Source: Mactra quadrangularis (lineage: Eukaryota > Mollusca > Bivalvia > Venerida > Mactridae). Taken from it: DNA of 64,000 nt. The notes beneath the pieces are model-generated. The model made no database searches, had not been told where the DNA came from, and saw nothing but the letters and a program-made list of their open reading frames with translations. Location of the stretch: contig CM046297.1 in the NCBI GenBank assembly GCA_025267735.1, positions 24,578,011 to 24,642,010 on the forward strand, given 5' to 3'. A program made the translations under genes and the position numbers. How positions within the stretch are numbered: position 1 is the stretch's first letter; every line of letters begins with the position of its first letter. Positions 34,155 through 46,763 of the stretch are shown one piece after another.

Positions 34155-34540
34155 GAGCACGTTCCGCAAGGCGATTGCTTGATAGCGCTTTGTAGCGATT
34201 TGCTACGGAGCGGTTTGCTACGATCGAGCAAATAGAATCGCTAGCTAGCGAAACATAGTAAGTTTTTTTCTTGCTAGCTGTATCATTCGGAACGTTTCTG
34301 CCTTTTTCAAAATGGCTGCCCCCTGTGGGAATGTGTTTCTTTTTCAAGAATACTGATATATATTTCATTTAATGCATGTATTTTGAATATTTTTCATTTG
34401 TTGCAATTCTGAACTTTTTGTTTTAGAAAGTCGCCATCTTGGATTTGCTAGTTTGAAGCAAACCCTTTCGTAGACCTCTTGTGCTACAATAAATCGCTTT
34501 CAAAAAGCGCTAGCTAGCGATCGCCTTGTGGAACGTGCCC
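34155..34540. mobile_element. long-TIR MITE, GAGCACGTTCC...GGAACGTGCCC
   Basis: Inverted arms of about 50 bp: GCACGTTCCGCAAGGCGATT and its partner GATCGCCTTGTGGAACGTGC. They are rich in repeated GCGATT/TAGCGA words. Flanked by AGT on both sides (34152-34154, 34541-34543), a possible 3-bp target duplication as in Harbinger-type elements. Confidence 0.75.
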
Positions 34541-35001
34541 AGTATTGCATTGCCAAATGGTTATGACATTGAACTGGTAAGCATTATATAGCCAGCACTG
34601 TGTTAGTTCAATCCAATCCAAAACCTACCCATTGATACCTTAAGCAAGAAACTTTATTCTACTTGATTCCAAATATGATAAGTACAATCTAGAGCTGTCA
34701 TTGATTCCAACCATTTCAATGTACCGTAGATATTTTTTTCCATTTAATAATCAATATGCATTTTGAAATATCCATAATTAAGCCTACATAGGTAAACAAA
34801 TAAAAGTGTCAAAATTTCAATTGAGAGCGGAAACATGTGCACTGCCAATAAACGAACAATAGACTGGTCTAAAACATTGATGGCACTCCCATTGACCCTA
34901 TTTCACGTATGGTACTTTCTTGCATTTCTTACATTAAAAATATACATTAAAAATATACATCTATTATGAGTTTATGGCAACATAAATGGTCTGTATAGTC
35001 A

Positions 35002-35275
35002 GAGGCGGATCCAGGAGGGCCCAAACTTTTCTAGGGGGGGGGGGGGTCCAAAATTTTGAACCACAGCCACATTATGCACATTTTCAGAATAATGCAACAT
35101 ATTAAAAATAATAACTACATAACCATTAAATCTATGCTAAGCACTGAGAAAAATTGCTTCATGCTAACCAAAAATAACTTACAGTCAAGAAAACCACTAA
35201 TGGACAGGTACATTTTGGAAATTCTAGGGGGGTCCGGCCCCCCCCCCCTGACCCCCCGGCTAGATTCACCTATGA
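35002..35275 (-). mobile_element. G-run MITE, copy 2
   Basis: Opposite orientation to 25602-25869. The interior CAGCCACATTATGCAC is conserved, with a run of 14 G near 35034-35047. Confidence 0.8.
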
Positions 35276-37109
35276 TAGTTCTGCAGTGAATGTATTAAAC
35301 GCCCAGATTTATTTTTACATTAATCTATGTTTTGTAGCCTGTTTGTGATACGAAAAAGAAAAATTGCTGAAATTCATTTTATATATATTTCCTGTACATG
35401 AAGTCTATTCATACTTAACTTTGTATTCAATTAAAACCTTACATCTCTTTAAAGATCAGATTACACTGGAACAAAGTGTCACTTTGATTTGAGTTTTGTT
35501 TGATCTACCATTTACTTTTATAAAAAAAACCTTTCAATGAGATTTTCGATTGTCTTTCAATAAATGATGATTTTATAGGTGTTCAAGTCAACAGGGATTT
35601 AATTCAAGTAAAAAAGGTAACGGAAAAAGTCTTTTGTTCTGAGATACTAATCACTCTTTATAAGGGATTTAATGATGATTGATTATAATCGATAGTTGAT
35701 CGTTTCAGTAAATGTGGGAGACAATCAATTATGAAGTTTAATAATCGATTATCGCTAATGTCAAAATTCATTTTATTGACAATGAGACATACCAGTTTTA
35801 AATAATTAATATTTCTGAAGTAAAAACATTTCATGGGGATAAAACTCTTCATAATTAAACCCTGATGGGTACATTTTTACTACTACTTTGTTACTGTAAA
35901 TCATTGAGATCTGTGTCGATATTTTTGGTCTGCAACATGGAATTGGCAACTATTGGACAATATTTAGCTCCATTTCTATACTACATTGGTACGAAAAAAA
36001 TGTCCAAAAATTGATTTTATTATTAAAAATGAACTACCACCAAACCACTAATTATAGGTTAATAAGGCATGATTTAGTATTCTATTATATGAAACAAAGT
36101 CACTTAAACTTAAACCATTGCAACTTAAGGTCATATATTTTGGGAAATCCTGAATGAAAACCTTGAGTAAATGTTTTGATTAAATAATCAATGATTGATC
36201 GAAAAAGGTCATCCGATTATTTCCGATGATCAATTATGATTTTTTTTCTGATTTTGAAACCCTACTCTTAATATGAAAATATCTTGTTTTCTTTGAAATT
36301 TTTTTGAATTTTTTTTTCTCCATTGATTTTTTTCAAAATGTCAGGAAACCTAATACTTTCATTGTAGTGATCTTCACCTTCAACTGTTAATGTCTTACAA
36401 ACATGCTAAATATCAAACTATAACATGCAATGTTCAAGTATTGAAAAAAATAATTGATAATAATTTATTGAGTGAAACGTATCAGGTTTCATCTATACCT
36501 AAGTTCTTTCGTGTCTCCATAGAATTAATATATTTCAACATTTAAATGTCCACATTCCATTAAACTTTGAAAGCTAATAGCACAGTCAGTCTTAAAATGT
36601 GCCGCTGGTTTCAACAGAATTGCCCATAAACCTAGCAGATAGGTGATTTATTTTCCAGCATCCACCTGCTCTCGGTATTCTAGTTGCCATGGATACTGTT
36701 TGTGGAAATTGATTGCATTGCATGACAGTGCAGATTGTCATTCCAGTAATTTAAGTTCTTCAGAGTTCTTTGTTTAATTAGTGTATAATATGGGATTTTA
36801 AAAGATTGGTTTGAGGAGGAGAGAAAAAAAGCAATTATTAAACTCTTTGTAGCTGATTTCATATTCTACTCATATTCAAATAAATGAGTAAGTTCTCAAT
36901 ATATTGTTTCTCTATGATTATGTTATTTACAAAAAAGTCTTACAATAAAAAGCACAGAATTTCCTTAATTGAAATTTCTAGTCATTTCCTATATAGTAAA
37001 TTCTAAGAATTGTAATGACATCACTAGGTATATATTTTCTCAGAAACGTTAGTGAGCCTTTTGTCTTATAAAATCTTACAATAAAAATCATTTTAAGTCC
37101 ATTTTATGC
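35276..37109. other. intron DNA, no feature recognised
   Basis: AT-rich sequence. No repeat with a partner in this window and no exon candidates. Confidence 0.45.
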
Positions 37110-37490
37110 CAATCTGATTTAAACCGGATCTAAAATTTCCGCTCGCCTACTCACTAATTTAGATCTGGCTGTTCCATTATGAGGGTCGTGTTCAGGTAAC
37201 CTTTTCTCATTATAATATTCATTACACAATCATTATATTTAGTAACTTAATTACATCGTCTGTGTCACGCAATTTGAAATGAGCGGACGAATCACAGCCT
37301 GTGAATAAAAAGACTGTTGAATTAGCTCACAAACCTTGGTCTAAAAGTAGAAATTACAAAATCAAAATGCTATTAATAGTGTTTGGTATAGATGAAAGCT
37401 AAGCATTGATTGGTCGACTCAAGGGTCATCTCGACGTGACAGACCTAGTGAAGCTTAGAGATCCTGTGCAACAGTGCTTTATGGGAAATC
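37110..37490 (+). mobile_element. repeat family E, copy 2
   Basis: Uninterrupted relative of 16160-16865: AAACCGGATCTAAAATTTCC, GCATTGATTGGTCGACTCA and GGGTCATCTCGACGTGAC in the same order. Confidence 0.7.
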
Positions 37491-37825
37491 TGTTTATGGA
37501 GATTGATTTAATGCATTTGTATTGGGAATTTTAACAAAGCCACATGCATTTTCACTATTTGAGCGTATGAGCATGTGCGGGCTCATTTGATGTGCTTATT
37601 AATCAATTTCTTCGGGCATCGAAGCTTATGTCTAGTATATCATATAATATTTTACATCAAAACATCAACAACTTAATTATTTCTTAAGTCAAATATTCCA
37701 CTTATATCAAGTTTATTTGGAATTGTTAGAACAAAAAAATATTGTTTCCTGTTTTTCAATCATGAGAATTTTGTGAACAGTTCCCCTGAGGATTGTATTT
37801 AAACTTGCACAATTTTTTTGTCAGC

Positions 37826-40800
37826 CTTTTTATACGCCCGTTTTGAAAAAACGGTCGTATTATGTTATGCTGTTGTCCGTCTGTCCGTCTGTCCGTCTGT
37901 CCGTCTGTCCGTCTGTCTGTCTGTCCGTCTGTCCGTCTGTCCGTCTGTCCGTCCGTGGACAATTGCTTGTCCGGATGATAACTCAAGAAAGGATGAACCT
38001 AGGTTCCTCAAATTTTATGTGTTGATAGCCCTTGGGTGGAGGAGGTTCCCTATTGATTTTGAGACCCCAGGGTTAAAGGTCAAGGTCACTGGGACTTAAA
38101 ATAGGTAAAACTTGTCCGGACAATATCTGAACCACCAATGTACCTAAGTTCACCAAATTTAATGTAAGAGTAGCCCATGTGTCAAAGATGTTCCCTATCG
38201 GTTTTGGGGCCCCTGCGTCAAAGGTCAAGGTCACAGTGGCATCATATGGGAAAAAAACTTGTCCTGACAATAACTTAATAACCAATCTACCTAGGATCAC
38301 CAAATTTTATGTGAGAGAAGCCCATGTGTCAAGGATGTTCCCAATCGGTTTTGGGGCCCCTGGGTCAAAGGTCAAGGTCACAGGGACATCAAATTGAAAA
38401 ACCTTGTCCGGACCATAACTCAACAACGCCTGTACCTAGGTTCACCAAATTTTATGTAAGAGTAGCCCATGTGTCAAAGATGCGCCCTATAGGTTTATGG
38501 GGTCCCAGGTTCAAAGGTCAAGGTCACAGGGGCATTATATGGAAAAACTTTGTCCGGACAATAAATGAAACACCAATGTACCTAGGTTCACCAAATTTCA
38601 TGTGAGAGTAGCCCATGTGTCAAGGATATGCACTATTGATTTTGGGGCCCCTGGGTCAAAGGTCAAGGTCACAGTGGCATCAAATTGAAAAACATTGTCC
38701 GGGTAATAACTCACTAATGACTGTACCTAGGTTCACCAAATTTCATGTGAGAGTAGCCCATGTGTCAAGGATGTACCTTATCAGTTTTGGGAAAACAGGG
38801 TTAAGTTTAAATCTTAAACCAGAAGATATCAAATTACCAAGCTGTGACTTCAAATGTTCTATCAATATGTTTATAAAGTCAAAACGGCAAACAATGAAAC
38901 ACTTGTCCAGACAATAACTGAACCACCAATGTACCTAGGTTCTCCAAATTTTATGTGAGGGTAGCCCTTGGGTAAAGGTTATGCCCTATTGGTTTTGGGG
39001 TTCCTGGGTCAAAGGTCAAGGTCACAGAGGCATCATATTGAAAATCCTTGTTTGGACAATAACTCATCAACTACTGTACCTAGGTTCACAAAATTTTATG
39101 TGAAGGTAGCCCTTGTGTCAAGGATGTTCCCAATAGGTTTTTGGGACCCAGACCCAAAGGTCAAGGTCACAGAGGGATCATATGGAAAAACCTTGTCCAG
39201 ACAATAACTGAACAACCAATGTACCTAGGTTCACTAAATTTGGCGTGAAAGTAGCCCATGTGTCAAGGTTATGCCCTATTGGTTTTGGGGCACCTTGGTC
39301 AAAGGTCAAGGTCACAGGGGCATCATATTGAAAAACATTGTCTGGATAATTACTCAACAATGATTGTACCAAAGTTCACCAAATTTCATGTGAGATTAGC
39401 CCATGTGTCAAGGATGTACCTTATCAGTTTTGGGAAAACCAGAGTTAAGTTTAAATCTTAAACCAGAAGATATCAAATTACCAAGCTGTGACTTCAAATG
39501 TTCTATCAATATGTTTATAAAGTCAAAACGGCAAACAATGAAACACTTGTCCAGACAATAACTGAACCACCAATGTACCTTGGTTCTCCAAATTTTATGT
39601 GAGGGTAGCCCTTGGGTAAAGGTTATGCCCTATTGGTTTTGGGGCTCCTGGGTCAAAGGTCAAGGTCACAGGGGCATCATATTGAAAATCCTTGTTTGGG
39701 CAATAACTCATCAACTACTCTACCTAGATTCACAAAATTTTATGTGAGGGTAGCCCTTTTGTCAAGGATGTTCCCAATAGGTTTTTGGGCCCCAGACCCA
39801 AAGGTCAAGGTCACGGAGGCATCATATGGAAAAACCTTGTCCAGACAATAACTGAACAACCAATGTACCTAGGTTCACTAAATTTTATATGAAAGTAGCC
39901 CATGTTTCAAGGTTATGCCCTATTGGTTTTGGGGCGCCTTTGTCAAAGGTCAAGGTCACAGGGGCATCACATTGAAAAACATTGTCTGGGTAATTACTCA
40001 ACAATGACTGTACCTCAGTTCACCTAATTTCATGTGACAGTAGACCATTTGTCAAGGATGTGCCTTATCAGTTTTGGGGAAACAGGGTCAAGTATAAACC
40101 TTCAACCAGAAGATATCAAATTACCAAGCAGTGACTTCATATGTTCTATCAATATGTTTATAAAGTCAAAATGGCAAACAATGAAACTTTTGTCCAGGCA
40201 ATAACTGAACCACCAATTTACCTAGGTTCATTAAAGTCTATGTGAGGGTAGCCCTTGTGTCAAGGATATGCCCTTTTGGTTTTGGGGCTCCTGGGTCAAA
40301 GGTCAAGGTCACAGAGGCATCATATTGAAAAACCTTGTTTGGACAATAACTCAACAAGGACTGTACCTAGGTTCATAAAATTTTATGTGAATGTAGCCCT
40401 TGTGTTAAGGATGTTCCCAATAGGTTTTGGGGCCCCAGACCCAAAGGTCAAGGTCACAGAGGCATCATATGGAAAAACCTTGTCCAGACAATAACTGAAC
40501 AACCAATGTACCTAGGTTCACTAAATTTTTTTAGGAGAGTAGCCCATGTGTCATGGTTATGTCCTATTGGTTTTAGGGCCCCTGGGTCAAAGGTCAAGGT
40601 CACAGGGGCATCATATTGAAAAACATTGTATGTGTAGTAAATCAACAATGACTGCACTTAAGTTCACCAAATTTCATGTAAGTGTAGCCCATGTGTCAAG
40701 GATGTTCCCTATTGATTTTGGGGCCCCTGGGTCAAGTTTAAACCATCATCCAGAAGATATCAAATTACCAAGCAGAGACTTCAAATGTTCAATCAATATG

Positions 40801-41625
40801 TTAACAAAGTCAAAATGGCAGACCATGGAAATAATGCTATATTTAATAAGTAAAATGAATTTAGTTCACCAAATTTTATGTGAGGGTAGCCCATGTGTTA
40901 AGGATGTTCCCAATTGGTTTCGGGTCAAAACTGGGTCTAAGATCTAGGTCACAGGGGCATCATATGGACAATCCTTGTTCGGACAATAACTAAACAATGA
41001 TTGTACCTAGGTTAACCAAATTTTATGTGGATCAGCCTATTTGTCAAGATGTAATGTGTTGATAGCTCTTTGGTATTTGATGTTCTCTTTTGATTTGGAA
41101 ACCCCAGGGACAAAAGTCAAGGTCACAGGGACTTAATTCATATTGAAACATTTTCCGGACAGTAACTCAATAATAATTGTACCTACATTGTAGGTTTTCC
41201 AAATCTTATTTAAGGGTAGCCTTAATGTCTAGCATATGCCCCTTTGGTTTTAGGTCCCTGTGTTAAAGGTTAAAGTCAAAAGAAAAATCATGCGGAAAAA
41301 CCTTGTCGAACAACCAACTTTACCTAAGATCACCAAATTTTATGTATCAATACTCTTTGGGTCAAGGGCGAGAACTTTTGGTTCTGAGGCCCCAGGGTCA
41401 AAGTCACTGGAAGTTTGTACGGGGAAAACTTTGTGTCGGTGATAAATCAACCATGGCTGTACCTAGGTTCTCAAAATCTTTGCTTTGGATAGCCCTCCTG
41501 TTAAGAATGGGACCTATTCTGAGATCCTGGGGTCATTGGTCAAGGTCACAGGGACTTTACATGAGATAGAACACAGCATGGACTGCACACGGGCGTATAA
41601 TGCCCCGCCCAGCGGAGCTCTTGTT
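37826..41625 (+). mobile_element. Helentron-like non-autonomous element P, 3.8 kb
   Basis: Subterminal inverted repeats TATACGCCCG (37831-37840) and CGGGCGTATA (41590-41599). A 5' hairpin CGTTTTGAAAAAACG at 37839-37853 is followed by a CCGTCTGT minisatellite (37876-37955). The core is about 25 units of roughly 145 bp sharing AAAGGTCAAGGTCAC and GTACCTAGGTTCACC. The 3' end is a hairpin, GCCCCGC-CCA-GCGGAGC (41602-41618), then TCTTGTT. Short frames with repeated GQRSRSQGHHIE are array by-products. Assignment to Helitron/Helentron relatives (such as bivalve pearl-type elements) is inferred from architecture. Confidence 0.75.
38821..40840 (+). repeat. 644-bp higher-order repeat inside element P
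   Basis: The marker AGAAGATATCAAATTACCAA recurs at 38821, 39465, 40108 and 40752, so spacing is 644, 643 and 644 bp. Each higher-order unit has several basic units plus one variant segment with the marker. Confidence 0.9.
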
Positions 41626-41758
41626 TTTTATTCTTATGAAAATGATAGAAAACAAAACTTAAAACTACATTGCTGACACAGTTGATATGATTGTTTTTTT
41701 CTATTCATATCTAGGTGAAGTTCAATTTATAAGCTTTAGTATTGGTTACCATCAAATC

Positions 41759-41832
41759 AAGCACTGAACAAAACACTTTAGTAATTCCATTTTAAAATAA
41801 AGGGAGTTACTATAGTGTTTCACTCAGCCTCC
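41759..41832. mobile_element. palindromic hairpin MITE, copy 2
   Basis: AAGCACTGAACAAAACACTT and AGTGTTTCACTCAGCCTCC are inverted. Same family as 20073-20154. Only about 130 bp right of element P. Confidence 0.65.
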
Positions 41833-41889
41833 AAAATGAAATACTGTCAGTTCGCTTTGTACAAATCTATTTTTTAGAAAATTATTACT

Positions 41890-42130
41890 AGTTTTAACAC
41901 CATGTCAGCACAATTTAGTTTATATTACAGCATCCAGGGTATCTAACCTAGCTTTCTTGGATATTTGTCTGTAATCAGTACTTACCTCTAACTCTATTAT
42001 ACCTTATGAATGGAAGAAATTGACATTATTGTCAAATTTTCAAGGAAGGGTGTAACTGCCCCAGATGGGATTTAAACTCATACGCCCTTCGGGACACTAG
42101 ATTTGAAGCCCGTTGCACTACCAACTGCAT
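41890..42130 (-). mobile_element. SINE type B, copy 5
   Basis: Reversed body with AACACCATGTCAGCACAATT (tail) and TTGACATTATTGTCAAATTTT. The head region near 42115 is partly degraded. Confidence 0.8.
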
Positions 42131-43602
42131 TCAAATCAAACTAACTTACATAATATATAGTTTTTTAATTTTTTTTCGTGGAACTTAGGCTGATAGCATG
42201 GAAGAGTCCCTCACCCACCCACCCCCCCCCGAAAAAAAGGTTTTTTATAAACATTTATAAAGTAAAGGTCTATAACTCATCATGAAATAAGATATAGGCG
42301 CTCATTTGAATGCACTTATTAAATCATGTGTGAAAACAAAGAATTGAAACTGCACGAAACACTATACACTGTATCAAAAGTACCGTTCAACTGTAAAATA
42401 TCATCGTCATGGGGATTTTCATATTTCTACGTGAAAATGATTATTTACTATGCAACTTTAAACATCAGATGCAGTGCATTTTGAAAAGTCATTTTCCTAA
42501 TGATTTCATAAATTTCAGATTTTTTTTATTCAGTTACCTAGGCAACATGAGAGTTATTGAAGTAAATATGTAAATCACATGAGAACTACACCTTGCCTGC
42601 ATAGAATCGTCATTTACGAGCAAGAATATATAAATTATTGAGATATCTCGAGATATCTCGGATACGAGGCTGATTTATCAGCGGACACTGTCAGCTTATT
42701 TAATGAGAAATTTCAGAATTGAGAAAAAATCAATCTATGAGAAGGAAGTAGCCTTCATCTTTTCTTTGATGTCATCAAAAGTCGTTAAAATTACTCGTTA
42801 ATATTGTACTAATTGTTAGGAAAAAGGCTGGTGTAATTCCTCCACATAATAAATTTTTGTCATAAGTTGATCTAGTAGCACATTTACTGCTTGCTAAGTT
42901 TTTTTTTATTATTACTACTTTGAATGTAATATATATGATTACTTGAAGGATTTTTTTTATATAAAATCCAAGAAATTGTAACAATTAATGGACATTTTCT
43001 ATACTGTCAGGATGGACTGTTTCTTAAAAGAATTTGACTATGTGCGATAAAGAGTCTAAATAAAGTAAATAGCCAGCTGGGTTCCACACTAACAATGTCC
43101 TGGGATTCCCAGGATCCCCAAAACTTAGAAGGCATTCCAGTGATTCTCAGCTAGGGATCCTGCCAGTAACCCTAAAAAATTGCCATGAAATGTTTACCAC
43201 AATTAGTGACTGCAAATCTCTATTTAAAAGTTTTGACTATTATTGGAAGTATCTCTAATATAAACTAGGAATCCTTGAGTAACTGATTAGAGATTCCTTT
43301 GGGATCCCTTGCACATGTCAAACTCTAGTATTCAGACATTGTCACAAAAAGTTATTTAAAAGACTATACAATAACATCCTATCATGGAAATTTTGTAGTT
43401 GAAACTATTCACGATTGAATATTGCTTTCATTATATACTTCATACTCCTTAAAAAAGTTCATACCCATTGATTTTTAACCTATAGGGGGTATCATTACCA
43501 TCAAATTGAAATGTGAGTGCAAATACTACTATCTTAGATGGACCTCGACAGGTTCACAATGTATGTCAAATGACCTTGCTGAGATAGCTTCTTTATGATC
43601 AA
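42131..43602. other. intron DNA
   Basis: Contains a small palindrome GAGATATCTCGAGATATCTC near 42639. No repeat family or exon was recognised. Confidence 0.45.
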
Positions 43603-43836
43603 CCTGGGTCGGTAGCACAGTTTTGGATTTTGAATGTAGTGTCTTGAAGGGGGTACAGGTCCCATCCGTGAGGTTATACCTTCCATGAAAATTTGACAAT
43701 AATGCATATGGAGGAAGTTTTCGGGCTAGTGGAAGGGTAGGTGAGTACTGGTTATAGACAAGGGTCCAGGAAACCTAGGTTAGGTGCTCTGGACCCCATA
43801 AAATAGCCTTAAGTTGAAGCCGTGTTAAAGCCAGTT
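43603..43836 (+). mobile_element. SINE type B, copy 6
   Basis: CCTGGGTCGGTAGCACAG head, GGTGAGTACTGGTTATAGAC centre and a diverged tail (GCCGTGTTAAAGCCAG). Confidence 0.82.
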
Positions 43837-46763
43837 TAAAATTTCTTATGAACAGATTTTTCTATACATAAGACTGATGGCCAGGTCCTTATTATTTAGA
43901 ATTCGTCAAATTCTGAGAGTCACAGGTGGTCTGTGTTTTTTTTCTATCTTTAATATTTTTCTGTGTGCCATTTAAATAATTCTGAAGGGTGGGTGTTACC
44001 ATTTTATCAACTAATCATGAAGTTTACAAATCTTCTTAAAGTATTACATAGATTTTTTTCTCTGGAAGATTCAGTTCTTAGAATTTTAGTTTTTAGAATT
44101 AAATAGTGGGCAAGGTTATTATCTAGTAAATATTTCCAAGAATTATTTATATTATTAACTTCCTTTTGAATAGAACAGAACTGAATATTTAATTCCTTGT
44201 ATAATATTCTAAGGTTGCCATGGATATGGTTCTACAATCTTACTCTATATAAGTCCATAATCTATTACGGTAATACAGTAATGTGTCCAGTTTCAATGAA
44301 AGTGTTTGATATATATTCAAAAGAACACTATATAATAATGTAAAAATGTTTTCCAAGGTAATGTGACAGTGTTTATTTTACAAGCTGTTTTTGGACCGAA
44401 GTGCGGCTCAGTTCCCCTTATCAAAAAGTATGCAAGCATTATTAAGTGTCTACTGCCGAGAGCTGAAATTTTGCCCTTGAGAACTCTTTGACTGAAATTG
44501 TGCTTCAGTATTAATAAAAAACCCAGATGTATATCCCTAATTTCATTATTTAACGCTGTTTCCCGGGATTGGCCAATTTTCCTTTCTGTAGAAGGGATCC
44601 ACCAAATTACCGTTTCTATAGAAGGGATCAGCCAAATTTCCCCTTCTATATCGGGGATCAGCCAAATTTCCACTAAAATGAAAAAAACATTTAATAAAAG
44701 CAGTAACTAGAAAGTAACCTTATTTTGAACTCAAACAAGAAAAATGTATTTTTGTAATTGGTTTTATCTTGGCTGTATTTTTTCAACAAACATGTAGATA
44801 AAAACATATTATCTAGTATATAATGCCCATCCCCTACAGAACTGATAATTTACATGAATAGTTAATCATCAAAACTAAATTTTATGCTTTGATACATCAG
44901 GCACTAAACTAATTTTTATTGTCAAAATGAAAATATGTGTACAATAGATGATAGGATTTTATCTTAATTGCATGTATGCTTTAAAGCAATTATGTGTAAA
45001 AAACATAGTTTGTACTGGATTCACCATAAAAATATAGTTTGAACTAGGTTCAACATGAGAAACTGGTTGAAAACAGCATCGTTTCACTTAGTTGTCTCTG
45101 GTACAAAGTTTTTTGGCAAAAAAAACATCAACTCGAGTTCCAAAACAAATCACAGACTTAGTGCAAAATGGTCGTTACTCAAGTTAAAAAAAGAGTAAGT
45201 TTCAACTATATTTCAGTAAGCCCGCAAAATCTATTATAAGAACAAAATTAATGGCTTGATATATTTTCATACTGAACATTTCTGTTGTACTGGATCTGAT
45301 GGGTTTGTTTGTATAAATTTTTGTCTTATTTTCAATTTTGATTTTCATATATTTGGCAGTTTTAAGCATAAAAGGGAAACAACTTTTAAAATACTTCATA
45401 CAGAGTTACATGTATGTCCCTTTACAGTATGGTTGATATAATCATTTATTCTTAAATAAGAATACAAAGTTTTAATTAAATAGCTTGGATAGTGTTAAAT
45501 ATATAAGACTTTTAAAAATCTTTAACCTCCCAAGCAACTCTGACGCCAATTCCAACACAAAAGTGATACCATAATTTTTCATTTTCTTTAAAAAGTAATG
45601 CTTATTGTAAATTTTAAAATTAATGTGACATAATCTGTTAGTTATAGATTTGAACCCTTTAAATCAACATTGGTTTTTATATACAATGACAAACTATATG
45701 ATCTCCTAGTTATATCTACAGTCATGACGTTCACAGCATGACGTTCACAGCTTACTGTTGAGATTGGCAATTAGTGATGTTATAGGGCAACTAAACGGCT
45801 TGTACTTTTATGGCATTTTTCAGTATTTGGGAAGTGTACAGGGTTTACTTATTGTTATTTGACGAGTCTTCCCATTTTTTCCTGTATATCAAGTAAAAAC
45901 CAATTGAGCAAAATTTGATGTGGAATATTTCGATTAATAAGACTGTGCCAGAATGTTTTCAAGGGGTAACAATTATTACCAAGAAGGGGTCACAAACACT
46001 AATAACATGGTTGTTTTTAATTAAATTTTGAATAATTTTCCTTTTTTTTAATTTTCTTCCTAAGTTTTGAAGAGTAGTGGGATTGATCATTTTGGTATAA
46101 GAAGAGCTAAAACCCAACATTGTGCACTTGACCATATTTGATCTGCCTTTGTTATATTTTCATCAACATGTATATATCAAGGTTGCCATGGCAACCATAT
46201 AATAAATCTGATACTTTTATAATGATTATTTCCACCCTGATAGAAAGCTGATAATTACACTAGATTAAAAAAAAAGGTTGTCTTGTTAGAACTTAGGCCA
46301 ATGAAAGTAAAATATTAGGGTCTCATGTCTGCCCATCCGCTTTTTTTGAAAGCCTGGCCCCAGACACTTCTTTTTATTTGGATTCTAGTGAAAAACTTTT
46401 AATTACTTTTAGATCTTTAATTTTTTTTAAAGCACAAAGATGGCTGGTTTTTGATACATGATAGGCCAAAAAGTATTATCAAGTCTGCTTTAAATATCTT
46501 TTCTTATTCGTGGGGCCATCCTTTATTTAGAAAAAATGTTTGCATTTTCCTGACTGACCTTCCAATCGCAAATTGTAGCGAGTTGAAATTGACGCAAAAT
46601 ATTAATGTCTGAACTAATGACGCTCAAATCAGCATTGAAACGGCCAAATAGATTGGTATTATTGATGAAAAGATTCACCATAAAAAAGTTCAATACTATT
46701 TGCCTATCCCACAATAACACCCTTGTTCTATCTACAGTTAAATATAGTACTGTGTTGTTTTTT
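43837..46763. other. intron DNA with one short tandem repeat
   Basis: Three imperfect units of about 31 bp (AGAAGGGATCAGCCAAATTT core) lie at 44577-44672. Otherwise AT-rich without recognised elements. Confidence 0.45.

Noticed and set aside
37818..40947. Chain of short frames with repeated GQRSRSQ-like peptides
   Set aside because: They are translations of the tandem units of element P and shift frame between units.
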